From Lichenostomus cassidix (lineage: Eukaryota; Chordata; Aves; Passeriformes; Meliphagidae), in the NCBI GenBank assembly GCA_008360975.2, contig CM039179.1, positions 48,242,359-48,306,358 of the forward strand: DNA of 64,000 nucleotides. The letters are read 5' to 3'. Positions 32,901 through 49,800 of the stretch are shown here, one piece after another. The notes below the pieces were generated by a model. It worked only from the letters and a program-made list of their open reading frames with translations. It was not told the origin of the DNA and made no database searches. The number at the start of each line of letters is the position of its first letter. Position 1 is the first letter of the stretch. The translations under genes and the position numbers were made by a program.

Positions 32901-35900
32901 TATTTCATATTCTCCAAGAAGAGCTTCCTGTCTGGAAGGCTGAATTGGATGAGATATGCTTTGAAGCCCTGCATAAAAGCTGAGCTCCTACAGACTGACT
33001 CCTTGCTAAGCCTCTTAAATCCTCAGTTTATCCACTCGCCCGCTTCAGAGCTTTCTGCAGAGGTGAAATTATGCAGGGTATCTTCAGCCAGGGCGTCAAT
33101 CACCTCCATCTCATCAGTTTCAGAGGGGTTATACCTATCTCCATCAGGTAGGAAGTTTACATGTCACATCCCTCTGCCCACTGAACTTAACATATGTCCC
33201 AACATCTTCAACTACTGCCAAGAAAACACAGAAGCGGCTTTACCACACCGCTAAGACTCTTCACTTCAATTAACCTAAAAAAATAAAATAGCAAGATTAA
33301 AATCCAAACAGTGAAGTAACTGACCCCACAACAGAGAGAGAACTGCTGTAAGCGTAACAAACCAGAAAGGTTTCAAACAAAGGATAACTGAAAAAGAGCA
33401 AGAAGAAAGATGTGATCCAGGCCAGCCCTGGATATATTTAGAGATAAAACAACTGAAACTAACAACAAACAAATATTACTTCAACACTGTAATTGCTCAT
33501 GGAAAACAGGAATGATTGCAAGCAAAGATCTTATCATAGGAGGTTACATTTAACTTTTATCCTCCTTAAAGCTAGCATGCTTAATCCACAGAAACAGGGT
33601 TTGCAATAAGCCTAGTTCATTATAAACATTATAAAAGCTTTACCTACTTAGTGGCAGACCAGAGGAATGTTGAGAAGCTTGTCCAAGTTCTCACAGTGGT
33701 TCACAGAAGAACCACCTGCCAGAGACCACCTCTGTGCTTATAACAAACCTTTAGGATTTATGCCAAGATGAATTCTGAACTTCCACCATTAAATACTTAA
33801 AACAGACATTTTCACTAGAAAAGAAACAGGCTGGTGAGCACAGCAAAGTGAAAAGAAAATACCACCATTCAAGTCATTTTCTAGTCTGAAAGAGCAAGTA
33901 GTTATTGGATTATTTCACTGCCTTGGACTGCTTTGGCAGAAGTCTCTCACAAGACTTTTAGCCTTGTGAGATATTCTAATGTTGGGATATTTCAAAAACC
34001 AAATGAAAACTTTTATGAAAATGAGGATATACTGTAGTAAGAAAAATTCACATGAGCAGGAATAAATGACAGCAGGATTAAAAAAATCTTAGTAAGAGAA
34101 CAAGAATTAGTTACAACTCAAACTGGCTGGCAAAATTTTTACTTCTTTTCGCTCACAGCTCTTCTCTCTGCATGAACTTATTCAGATATGCTGACTTTGC
34201 AGTCAAAAGTCAATTTTTACTGCTTTTTATTTCCATGTGTACTGTAGTGCCTAAAGACCTATGACAACTAAACTGGTTTAATTTTTGGCTAATGCACCAT
34301 GGACAAAATCACTAAGCGAATTCTACAGATAAGCCATTTCAGAAATCACACTTTGGCATACTATAAATGGTTTTTGACTACACATTTAATAGTTCTCAAG
34401 AATTTCAATATTAACCACTGACCAAGGGCCAAGCAGAAGAGGCACAACTGGATTTTAAAATGCCTTGAAAATGCCCTTGCAAGGCATATGGCTAGAAAGG
34501 GAAAACACTCTTCAACTTACAAGTACGAAGTTTGAAACTTTAGTACCAGGAAAGAAGAATGCTATTCTTACCAAGTCACTTTTAAAATTTGTATGAATTA
34601 TGTATACATATTTATACATGTATATTACTTATTGAATGTACTGCAAAATGAAACAGAGGAAAATCATGTCACAGAAAGTTTGTCGTACTTCAAAAACAGA
34701 ATTATTAGATCCTTACAAAACTATCACATTTGGTCGCAAAACTAAGGAATAAATAAATATTGTGAAACCAACTTCTAAAAAGTTAGAGTAAGAAGGATGA
34801 CATTTGCTTGTTATGTATTACTTGTAAAGGTACAGGTGCTAAAATAAAGTATTTAGAAATACCAGAGTTAATCAAGTCTAACTGAATTATTAATTAAAGC
34901 AATTTTACCAAAGAATTGCTGCAATATAAACACAAGTCTATTCCCTCCCTGAACATACTGCTCCCATAACAGGTTTTATTTATGGCATGTCATTTCTCAG
35001 AAACTTTTTACAGAGCTCAGGAAATTCATGAATCAGTTGCCATGAGTAGAACATATGGATCAGAGTAACTCATTGTCAACATAACCTGGTGACATATGTC
35101 ACTTGCTGTGACTTCTGCAGAGAGAGAAACTGAACTGACAACCAGAGAATCATTTTAATTTGAAACCTTTATTGCCTGTTCAATTTAAATACATCCTTGT
35201 AAGGCAAAAATAGGTCACATAGTCCTCTTGCTTGTTTCTACACTGACATTACAGGCTTGACTCAATTGTCCACACTCAGATGTGCCTGCCCACCCAAGAG
35301 GCCCTCGGGAGGGCCAAGGTATCATTAAAGGATAGTAGAAGCAGCACAGGACCTTTGGGAGGTCTGCATCTGTCCTGAATAGAAACCAAGGTAACAAGCC
35401 CCCTCAAAAGGCACTAGATACCTACCTATGTTGGCCAATCTAAACAGAGCTTCTACACCAGACTGAGCTCCATTGTTGGATGCCCAACACCACACAGATG
35501 TACCTTCAGGTGAGCAGATGGGGTTGAGTGCCAAGCACCCACTACTGTCAGTGGACTCGAAACAGCTACTAAATTTGTTCTACAGTCAACACCCAAACCT
35601 TGCCACCTGAGCAGCTCCAGATTCCTCAGATTCTACAGACAAAACATCCATTGATGGTTAAGCATGGACACTCAGCACACCCTACAGACATGTGAACTCA
35701 GATACTCAATTAACGAGGTAAATTCCACCCTAAAACTAGGTGGGATGATTACCAATATAGGAACCACAGCCTGGCCCACGTAACTTCAGGCAAATAAGCT
35801 CAACTAAATATTTCTAGAGCAATAATCATTGTAGCACCTTTTATAGTCAGTGCAAAGAGGGAGATGCCTTCAGAGTTAAATGTCTGATTTTGGATAAGAC

Positions 35901-36516
35901 TTACCACAGATAGCCATATCCTCCAAAGCATACAAGAACATGCTCAATCTCTCTTAATGATAGCTGTACCTAACTTTTACAGCCATATGTTCATGCTGTC
36001 ATTAGCTTTATTCCTTCTTCTGTCATCTTCCTGTATTGCTCATTTTCTTCTTCTTTCCTAGTGAGTTATAAACCTTAATATCCTCCCGTAATTGATTTCT
36101 TCAACAAGACTTAATACAATCTTAATGAGACCCCAGATGCTAAGAAACTAAAAAAAATGCTGTCTGGTGTTTACTTAAAAGTCAGTGCACACAGATATAA
36201 CTCTGCAAGTTTACAGGCTCTAAACAGCCATCAGACTGATTCCCAGTACCTGAGATTACACAGAGACCAACAAAACAGCACAACATGCAAGTTACAGCTC
36301 TTAATGTGCCCTACACTTAGCAAAGTTCTGGCTCTACATTAGGTGTTGATAAAAAGGCCTTTAAAGAATTATAGTCCCATAGTAATTTTGACTTTACAAA
36401 AAACAAAAAGCACCCTTTTTCAAACCTCAACAGACATGTAATTAGTAAAGGTAGCATCAACATTTCCTTGCCAGGAGGTTCCCTATTTTAAGCCATGGAT
36501 GAAAACTGTCATGTTA

Positions 36517-40496
<3,980 letters not shown>

Positions 40497-40838
40497 TCAG
40501 CACCTGCTCCGCTGCGCCGCCGGAGGGCAGCGCCCAGCCCCCGGGGGAGGCGGGAGCGCCGGGGAGCGCCGCTGGCAGCGCCGGGCCCTGCGCCGCTGTG
40601 CCTGCCGCCCGCCCGGCCCGCTCCGCTCCGCTCCGCCGCTGCGCTCCCGTTAACGGCGGCGAGGGCGGGATCCCCTCCCACTCCGGCACCCGAGCGCCGC
40701 GCACACGCACTCGGCAGGAACAAAGAGCCGCCCGGCGCCCCTGCCACCCGGCCCGGGGAAGGGCGGCGGGGGCACCTCCGAGGGGAGCCCCGGGTGCTCC
40801 AACACAAGTGCCTTCCCCCGCTGCACCCTCCGCGCCGC

Positions 40839-40858
40839 GCCCCGCCCCGCCCCGCCCG
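40839..40858 (-). promoter_or_regulatory. Tandem GC boxes (Sp/KLF sites)
   Basis: Three overlapping CCCGCCC-type boxes (GCCCCGCCCCGCCCCGCCCG) lie about 365-385 nt upstream of the SLAIN1 ATG inside the CpG island. Such arrays bind Sp/KLF factors in TATA-less promoters. They mark the likely core or proximal promoter. Confidence 0.6.
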
Positions 40859-40930
40859 CGGGCTGGAGCCGGCCCAGCGCGCCGCGCCTCTCGTGAGCTG
40901 TGCAATTAGGGCCTGCTGCTGCCTGGGCTG

Positions 40931-40940
40931 TAATTATGCA
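40931..40940 (-). promoter_or_regulatory. Candidate POU4F/BRN3-type site
   Basis: The minus strand reads TGCATAATTA, which fits the BRN3 (POU4F) recognition pattern GCATAATTAAT in its first nine or ten bases. It lies about 456 nt upstream of the SLAIN1 ATG, just outside the GC-rich core. A second AT-rich homeodomain-like element, TGCAATTA, is at 40901-40908. This is a motif match only; no occupancy is implied. Confidence 0.35.
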
Positions 40941-41248
40941 GATTGAGAGTGTGAGGGGAATGGGAATCACAAATAGAGGCTTTGTTGGGCTTGAAAGGAG
41001 CTAATTCAGCCAAAAGCCGCCGTTTGTGGGTTTGAAACGTGCTGATTCTGGGAGTTTGGGCTCAAAAGGAGGAAAGAGACGTGTTTTTGAAGGTTGGTGG
41101 TGAAGCAAAGATGAACCGAGCATTGCAGAAAGCTACGGAGCTGTGTATTGGTTGTGTATAGGACAAGCCCTGAGGTGAAAGATGCCCTCGTATTGAAACG
41201 TCTTCCTTAACACAGGTACATAGGTGGGCTTATAGCTTGCAAATCTTT

Positions 41249-41262
41249 GAGAGAGAGAGAGA
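41249..41262 (+). repeat. (GA)n microsatellite
   Basis: Seven GA units lie about 780 bp upstream of the SLAIN1 start codon. Confidence 0.85.
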
Positions 41263-41517
41263 ATAATGTTCACTTACGGTTGTGTTTTTATGTTGTCTTT
41301 CATTGCCCACCACTGAAAGAAGCCATTGCTAGTGTCCCTTCCTGTCACCAAGGAGATGAACAGAGATTCAGTGTTGCCCAACACAGCTCAGCCATCACAC
41401 AATCCTCGCTGAGTTCCCTTCCTCCGGCTACAGCTATAAGGGAGAACCTTCTAAGTCACAGTCCTAAGTCTCCTGTGACTCTGATAACAAATTGGGAACA
41501 AACCTCCATGAAGTCAG

Positions 41518-41740
41518 GGGAGGTTTAGATTAGATTTTATGAAATATCCCTTCACCAAAAATGTTGTCAAGCATTATAACAGGCTGCCCAGGGAAGTGGT
41601 TGAGTCACCATCCTGGAAGTATTTAAAGGCTGTATAGATGTGGCACTTGGGTATGGTTTAGTGAGGAGTTGGCAGTGCTGGGTTAACAGACTCAGTGATC
41701 TTAGATGTCTTTGCCAGCCTAAATGATTCTGTGAGTCTAA
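41518..41740 (+). mobile_element. CR1 LINE 3' fragment
   Basis: The order of blocks is that of a CR1 3' end: GGAGGTTTAGATTAGATTTT, then ACAGGCTGCCCAGGGAAGTG, GTTGAGTCACCATCCTGGAA, GATGTGGCACTTGGGTATGG, TTTAGTGAGGAGTTGGCAGT, and GATTCTGTGAGTCT at the end. It lies in plus orientation, about 0.6 kb upstream of the SLAIN1 CpG island. Confidence 0.92.
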
Positions 41741-42639
41741 GTGTGTAAGTTGCTCGGCTACCCACTAATAATAGCTGTTGGTTGGTCACTACCCAATTCT
41801 TGAGCATCAGCTTTAGGCAGAGCAGTAGCACTATCAGCCACTGCTGCCTTCACTGTGCTGTGTTGCTGTCTCAGTTTTCTGCTGAGAGGAAGAACAGACA
41901 CTGATTCTCTGTTCAGAGCATTAGTCAACTTTGAAATAATCCAGCCTGTCACGATTTCCTCTCTTTTGTTAATAATCTAGAAACTTTCTTCTGCACGTTC
42001 ATAGGACAACAGCACTATTGTTTGTCAGTCTTTCAAGCATTCTTGCTGTATAAATACTAACAACCAGTCCTGTAAGAATGACTAGAAAGGAAGCTAGAGT
42101 GGAGCACAAAGCATTGACTTCCAGATGATGTAACTTTTATCAGGGAAGAGAGTAAATACAGTTCTAGGTGCACTACTTTGCAACCAGATAGCACTTAATC
42201 CAAAACTTCTGTTGTGTCTCCTCCGTCCCTTTGGAAGAGAGAAGGGGGAAAATTGAGAGTGTAATAACCATCTGGCCCCAATTCTGCCATGTTTTATTAG
42301 AGTGAGTAACAGAATGCAGTTTTCACTACTACAGATAGCAGTAATGTTTATTCCCACAAGTAAAAGGAGAATTGAGCTTCAACATGTTTAGTCCCAGACA
42401 AAATGCGTATCTCAGTTGGTTATCACTAGTAAGGTACTAGCCTTAATTCTTAGAAGTGCATTGTTAATCCAGTAAGATTGCAAAGTGATATAAAAAGATG
42501 AAATAGCAGCATATGTAATATTGAGTGTATTATACATCACTAGCATACAATGAAAAAAATTAAAAAAAAAAAAGCCAAGAAGTTTGTGAGACTATTGGTG
42601 CTGGAGGTTGCAACAAGGCAGTGGAGGTTCAGTTACAGT

Positions 42640-42838
42640 TGGGTTTTTTTCCACTGAAAGAGTAGTTAGGCATTGGAATAAGTTGCCCAGGTAGGTGGTG
42701 GAGTCACTGTCTGTGGAAGCATTCAAGAGGTCTGGAAGTGGCACTTGGGGATATGGTTTAGGGCTGATTATAGGGGTGCCAGGTTGATGGTTGGATGAGA
42801 TGATCTCAAAGGTCTCTTCCAACCTTGATGATTCTGTG
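42640..42838 (+). mobile_element. CR1 LINE 3' fragment (second copy)
   Basis: Blocks match the CR1 tail: AGTAGTTAGGCATTGGAATA, AGTTGCCCAGGTAGGTGGTG, GAGTCACTGTCTGTGGAAGC, GTGGCACTTGGGGATATGGT, and GATCTCAAAGGTCTCTTCCA followed by ACCTTGATGATTCTGTGA. It has the same orientation as the copy 0.9 kb to the left and is less decayed at the terminal part. Confidence 0.93.
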
Positions 42839-42873
42839 AAATACTCAAAAGAGATTCATAATTAAGGAATTAC

Positions 42874-42888
42874 TTTTTTTTTTTTTTT
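42874..42888 (+). repeat. T homopolymer
   Basis: Fifteen or so T residues lie 35 bp beyond the CR1 tail. CR1 elements do not end in poly(A), so it is probably unrelated. Confidence 0.8.
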
Positions 42889-43735
42889 AACCAGGGAAGC
42901 AAAGTCATTTAGTGGCTCAACAAAAAAAATCCCAATAAATGGGTATCTGATGTTTTCAGCTGTCAGAACACGAATGTGACAGTGTGGTCTGGATATTGCA
43001 TCATTAAAAACATATTGATGCAGATACCAGTTTGGAGATACATCAGGAGACACATTTGAATACACAGCATGATGCTACATACATGTAGCAACATAGCACA
43101 GGATCTTAAGAGTCATCATGGGAATGCTTGTCCTCAGTTATGTAGTTGCAAATTTTCAAATGCCCTCTACTCTTTGTGCCAACTACACAAATGATGCATA
43201 CAGACATTCATTTCAGAACTCAGTTGCCAGAGAGAAAAAGCTTAGGACTGGGCATCATGCCTTAGCATGGGTGCAAGAGCTTTTCCAGACAGATGAATTG
43301 ATCACAGACATCTCATCTCCAAGAAAATGGTCCAGAGGTTGGCTCTTCCATGACTGGGACTGCTTTAAGCTTGATTTCCATCCAGTGGTATGGGTAGAAA
43401 GCAGCTTGAAGTTGTGCATACTTCAACTACAATGCTCACAGGCAGTGTGAGAGACCCTGTCTTTTTTCCAGGCATTTCCTGTACAAGTGGATCTAGTAAA
43501 GAGTAAAAATGCATTTCTCTGTGTTGTATTTGTTGCTCTATTTTAAGTGTACTTGTAATTTCACTAACATAGAATTCCACTAATAACGTAGCTTCACACA
43601 GAGATGCTGGCAGGTAAAATGTATGTTGAGGGACACACTGTCCCATGGTTTTCATGCTGGTCTGTCTACTGCAAAGGTGATTTGAACATTTTAGTAATTT
43701 AAATAGTTAACATAATTGTTGGGTTTTTTAAGCAT

Positions 43736-43811
43736 AAATTATTCTCCTTCCAATATTGACACTACTAATAAATAAATTATTCTCCTCCCAATATTGACAT
43801 TACTAATAAAT
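43736..43811 (+). repeat. 38-bp tandem duplication
   Basis: AAATTATTCTCCTTCCAATA with TTGACACTACTAATAAAT is followed directly by AAATTATTCTCCTCCCAATA with TTGACATTACTAATAAAT. Two substitutions separate the copies. Confidence 0.88.
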
Positions 43812-46800
43812 TGTTAATGAGTTCCATTCAGTATCCCAGCAATAGCTGATGAGTTTTATCCACCCAGAACTTCATCAGAACTTTACAAACCACACTGAAG
43901 ACTTGAGGGTTCCATTCTTCTTTTAAGGCACTTCATAAAATGTGTTTAACGCCAACCCCAAACATCCTAATGTGCCCATGAAATCTGTTACTCCTGGATT
44001 TGAGAAATTATATGCCCTAAATCAGTAGAAATCTACTATAGGATGCTACTTACACAGTATCCTATAGCAGGAATTACTGAATCAGTGTAGTTACTAATAG
44101 GCTGCCAATGCAGAGAACAAAGAAGCAGGAAGTCCGCAAATCCCATCTGCTCTTTTCTGGTAATAAGCTTGTTGCTTTATGCTGCAATAGCTGCAGGCTG
44201 GATCTGCCTTTCAGGCAAGCCAGTAAAGAATTAATTGCAGTAATCCAGTCTGGTCTATACAAAAGATGTGTAACAATAAGGTCAGAGCATGGACAGTAAA
44301 CTCCAAGTCTGGTGAGATTATTTTAAAGTGCAGTTCCAGTCTGAAAAATGACTGTGAAACTAGTTTTATAAAAATAGAAGCACTATTAGGATATCCAGTC
44401 CAGTATTCTGCATTTAGCAAAGGCTGATAGTAGTTTTGTAAAGAAAATATCTCAGAAACAAGAAAAATATTGAGGATGTTTTCCATCTTTCAGAAGTCGT
44501 TGAATCAGGACATCTGGATCATTTATTTTTGATAGCGACCAGTGTGTAATAATATTCCATTTGCTGAGACCCATTTTTAAACCACTTAAACATTGGGGCT
44601 CTAAAACACCCTGTGGCAATTAGAGCTGCAATTTAATAATGTATTGTTAAAAAAACTACTTCTTATTATATACTTTAAATCTGCTGCTTAGTAATTTAAT
44701 TGGGTGTCCCTTAGTTCTGGTTTTCTGAGAAAGACAGAATGATTAATCATTCTCTATTCAGCTTCTCTTTGTCATTCATGACTATATAAAACTCAGATAC
44801 TTCTCTTCCCATCTGACAAGCCCTAATTTATATAGCCTTATCCCCATAGAAGTCAGGCCAAACCTCCCATTGTTTCCTGTCCCACTCCATAATGAAAACG
44901 GCATTTTCTAACCCGTTGTTTTCTTTCTAGTCTCACTACATGTTTTCCTATAAAGCCAGATGTACTCAGTTAAAGAAATCAGCTTAACCAAAAGCATAGT
45001 GGCTTCTTCAGAAACACTCATGTATTCATGAGCATGCCCTGCTTTAAAAAATATCTGTGTGTACTCTCCTCCAATATATCATACATATCCAGATGCTTGT
45101 GTTATTTATTCTAATTTGTAAATATTGGCTTGATAAAAAAAATCAGACTAACTGAAATGTAGTTCCCTATAGCAGTTTTCATGCTTTTTTCAAGTCTGGC
45201 ATCCCAGCTGATTTTTCCTGTTTGTTTGGGACCAAGCCTGCTTTGAATAGTAGAGTAGATGTTTGTGAGAACTTCAACAATGTCACACTTGAGCTGCCAT
45301 ACAGTTTTTGCATAGATACTACCTAGACCTAGCCATTTGTTATTGTTAAATTTATACATTTACTCTGCATTATTTGAGCAATTAAACATTTTCCTGAAGT
45401 TACGGCACGGATTCTTCATTCTATGTATGTGTCTTGCAAATGTTTTGACTTCCTAGCTGTTGCTAGTTTCATGGTAATTGACTTTCTCTTTTTCAATGCT
45501 GTTTCCTTCTCTGAACTACCATGATTCCTTTGGACTTCTTTCTTATTTAATTGATACTAAATTGAAGTGCATTGTAATCACCATTAGAATGGATTTACTA
45601 TGGGAACAATTCCAAAATTGCATCATTTCAGTGAGCTCAAATTGCTCCAGAAAACCAGTCCTTATGGTATCCAAAGATACTATCTGTGAATTAAGCTTAG
45701 GGTCTGCTAGTTTGTAGATCCATCTAGACAGAATTATCCATGACAGCTCCAGTTCAATGGACTGTTATTTGACTGTTATCAAATCACTCCTTCAAATGCT
45801 TTAGTGCCCCCTTTCCCATCCCTTCCCTTTCTTGTAAACGGAAATCATCAGCCTGAATCTTGCAAATCAGGATGGGTTGTTTCTTTCTAATGAGTCTTCA
45901 TTGATAACAAAGGCTAATTAGACTTTCAAAGAAGTTTGAATATTTACATTGTCTCCAGTATACAGGTATATTGGAGAGTATAATTTGGTTTACCGCTGAT
46001 GAATAAGAAAGAGAAGGTTGAGGGGGAGATTTGGTGTTCAAGGTTGTTAATAAACAAGCTGGTAATGTAAGAGTAAAGCTTTTGAGTGTGAAAGCTTTTG
46101 AGAGGCCATTTGAGTGTGAAGTGCTGAAGATCACAGTAACAGAAATACAGCTTCTCCCCAGGAGGCTAAAAATCCAGGACACACCTTCTGCCAAGACCCC
46201 AGATTTCAGCTAGACTTATCTTTGGGAAACAGTGTCAGTTGATTCAGGAAAAATGCCTTATTTCTTGGTGACATGAAGATACCAAATGATTCAACTAATT
46301 CTGGTCATGATTTTTTCTTCCTCTTTTTTCCTTTTATTCATCTTCTGTCATCTTTGCTTTTGTGTATTTGCACACAGTTGGGGAAAAAAATTCAATAAAT
46401 TCATCAACCTTGCAAAAAAGTGGAAAATAATTGCGATCCATGCTAGCAAGTCCATCATGTGGATATGTGATTTTTACAGTTTGCAAAATATTAGTAAATA
46501 TAGGCCAACAGGCTCAAGGCTTTATGATCCTGCAAAGTGGTTTAGAAGATATCATCTTAAAAAAATAAACAGCAATATGCATAGCACTGGGTATGTGATG
46601 TATGTAGGAAAAATAAAATAACACAAAAACCCCTCTGTCCAGCAGTAAAAGTGTTTGAGAAGGCACGTCTCAGTGGTACCATGTCACAAGAGCATGGAAA
46701 ATTTGCAGTTGCTTGAAAGGCTTTTCTGGTGTTAAAGTGGGTGTGTTAGGTTTTCAGATAGGGAATGGTTTAAAAAAATAAGTACCTGAACTTTCATCCA

Positions 46801-49800
46801 GGTTCAGTTTGGCCAAGCAAAAATATCTGCTGAATATCCAGCAGATATATCCAGCATGAATATTTTTGCCATTTAGTTTTTACTGTCAGATGGGATTAAA
46901 AAAAAAAATCCTAGCATGTAAAATCTTGTCTTTGCACAATCTATAACATACTCAATCACAAAATATACAATAAAATGGCAAAGATAACTAGAGGGTAATT
47001 GAGGTACAGTTAGAAAACCTAAGTCAAAACATTTTTTCTAGACCCTCTGTTCCATAAACTGTATAACTTGCAGAGTACTTGAGATCTTTCCTGCAACATC
47101 ACTAGACTGGCATAAAACGCATTGCCGTTCCTCCTGCTGTGCCAGAACTCCTGGGTCCAGGTTGTGATGGATCTATCGCAGGTGGTGATGGACCTGTCAG
47201 TCTTTCCCTCTCTGGGTACCTTTTGTCTACCCTGGAGATGTGCAATCAACGTCAGACACACTTCCAGGGTTGGGGGAGAGCTGGTCTAAAGTCAGCCCTT
47301 TCTGGGACAATATGGAAATAGAAGAAATGCAGTACAGCAAAGGTATTTCTTGAATACATTCCCTGGATTGATGAAGGATGTATGAATTGTGGTATTACAA
47401 AAAGAGTATATTCTTCTCAACTAGATCTTTTCCTTGTGTTTGTTCCAATTTCATTATGAGAAGCAATGTGCCTGCTATCTTCACTCCCTGTTTAATTTAT
47501 GTTCCTTCTGAGGAGACTGATTCTGAATTAGAAGGCAGGGGAGTTTTTAAAATAGTCCTAGTGATCTCCAAATTAAAACCCAGAAACCACAGTTCTCCAA
47601 GGATGTGCCCTTCTCGGACTGGGTGGCTGGGATGTCTCTCACTAGATTGGAAGAGGCAGAAAAAATACTGCTCCTTCCTTCAGCTTTCCACAGATGTCAG
47701 TCATGTCGAAACTGGTATGCTTGCTCCCAGACAGAATTTTGCTGTGAGAAAACTAGTGTTTTGCTACAAAAGGCTTTACTGTTACTTTTACATATGTCAC
47801 TTGGGTAAATGGATAAAATCAATGTGCAAATGCATTATCAATTGCGAAAACAGATAAAAAACAGTGTTCAAATGCATTATCAGTCATATACTTCTGTAGA
47901 TATCCTAAATATTGTTTAAATGTTTGGCTATTTGAAATTACAGTGGTACAAATATGATAAGTTGGATTCTCATTCTTAATTCCAGTATTTGAACTACATA
48001 CAGGGATAATATAATTCAAAGTTCCATGAGTGGAAATTCCCTGGAGGATCCAGAAGATATGAAGACAGACCAATGTTTTCTGGAATATTGATTTTACTGT
48101 CAAGTTTGACTATTAATTTCAGTGGCACTGTTATTTACAACAACGCTAGTACTTTTAAAATTCCTTAATTGACTTCTTTGCATAATGCTTTCATCTTTTT
48201 CTTAATATTTGCTGCCTTTTCTGCTTATTTCAGTATTTGAACATGTGGAAAATGGCTTCAATGCCAGAAGAAGTTTGTCCTGTCTTTCCAGAAAAGATTG
48301 TGGGTTTTTTTTTTTTCTGAGTAGGTAGTTTTAAAATGTTGGCTGCCCATTGTTTTGACCACAATAGCTGTCTAAGCTCCCTAAACTGATGTCTGTGTAC
48401 TGCATGGCAATGCCAAGACTCAGACAAGTGCTTTTGGCATGATTATATTCAGATATTGATTCTAACAGGACAAAACCAGTCACTTTTAAATCCTGGCACA
48501 GCGTACAAGACTGTAGCTGTCAATTTATAACTGACACAGTTATAAAAAACCCATGAAAAATGATTCCATTTCCAAGCTCTGAATTTTTCTTGGGTCATTT
48601 ATACAGGTGCAGCAGTACCACCCAGAGGCCACTGCCGTGCTGGACACTGTCCAAAAGAGCTGAGAGACTGGAAAGACGAGGATACTAAGGCTTAGAAGAG
48701 AACATTGTATGAAGATGTATTGCTAATAGTCTTCAGATGAAACCCCCCCAAAATTCCACTCCCTCACCATCCTACTCAAGCCAAATCTGAGTGTATACAA
48801 CCCCTCTAAAAGCATTCACACTGCTTTTAATTATTAATTGGACCACTTGGATGATATGGTGAAATTCCAGGATTTGGTCTTTGCTCCCAGAACTATGTAT
48901 TTTCTATTCAGCATTCATTCTTGAGGTATTGATAAGCATACAATGAATGTGAAAGCAGTGTGGCTATCCAGTGGAACATGGGCCATAAGGATCCACCCTG
49001 CACTGGGCAGGGAACATGGCAGAAAGACTATTGGGAACATCTTGTTTATTCCACACACCCAGCTGTTCCACTGTGTTACACAACCTGCTTAGGTCTTTTG
49101 GAGGAGAAATTAAAGTTGGAACTCCCACTTTCTGGGCCCAGTTCGTCTGTTCAGAGGAGAGCACCATCTCCATGGTTTTAAAAGGTGGTAGGTATTGAGA
49201 TATTCGAGGTGGTCTGATTTTAGCAGATTGTACCAAACGTATTCTGAAAATACCTGCAGATTCTTCTCCCTGAAATGCAAGGAATGTTTGTAAGTCCTAG
49301 TTTTACTGATGCAGGATATTAGAGCTGAGTTGCTCAGACCAGGAAGAGCACAAAACAGAAGAGGAGGCCTTTGAAGTCAAAGAAAGAAATACCTTATCAG
49401 TTTAAGCGCTCAGTTGTTCTACATCAATTAAGCAGCTAAACAGCTATTTTGGTCAAAAATTTCAGACTTCAGCACATCAAACCTAAGTATTAAGTCTCTT
49501 TATCCTTTGTCTTTATGGAATGATGGATGTCTCTGCTGCAGTGAATGAAAATGAGGTGTTTTGGTGCAGCAGAAGGAAGAAAAGGAGGCATTTCTCCCTC
49601 ATAGTCTGGTGTCAGCTAGACTGAAAGCTAAAACCTCCTCCTGGTTTAACAGAATAGCTACAATGAGCAATATGCAAGTATGATCAGAAAGCAAAACCAA
49701 CCAAGAAAGTGGATACTTTTCATTCTAAACAACAGGATTATGTTAAAATATCAAATATCAAGGAAGGCAAGTGGGGTAGCAGAGTTTTGACCTTATTCTG

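Noticed and set aside
44520..44575. Candidate last SCEL exon with an AG followed by CAAATGG (AKW-like)
   Set aside because: The phase is wrong by one base, giving Ala-Asn-Gly and not Ala-Lys-Trp, and it is more than 9 kb from the previous exon.
46823..46848. Palindrome with 10-bp arms (ATATCTGCTG..CAGCAGATAT)
   Set aside because: Short AT-rich inverted repeats of this size occur by chance, and nothing around it suggests an element or RNA.
47378..47857. 159-codon plus-strand open frame in the intergenic region
   Set aside because: No recognisable domain, a mixed composition typical of chance frames, and no splice or poly(A) context. It is in the range expected for the best chance frame in a window of this size.
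47824..47882. Partial duplication of GTGCAAATGCATTATCA about 40 bp apart
   Set aside because: The similarity covers fewer than 20 bases with one indel, which is too little to call a duplication.
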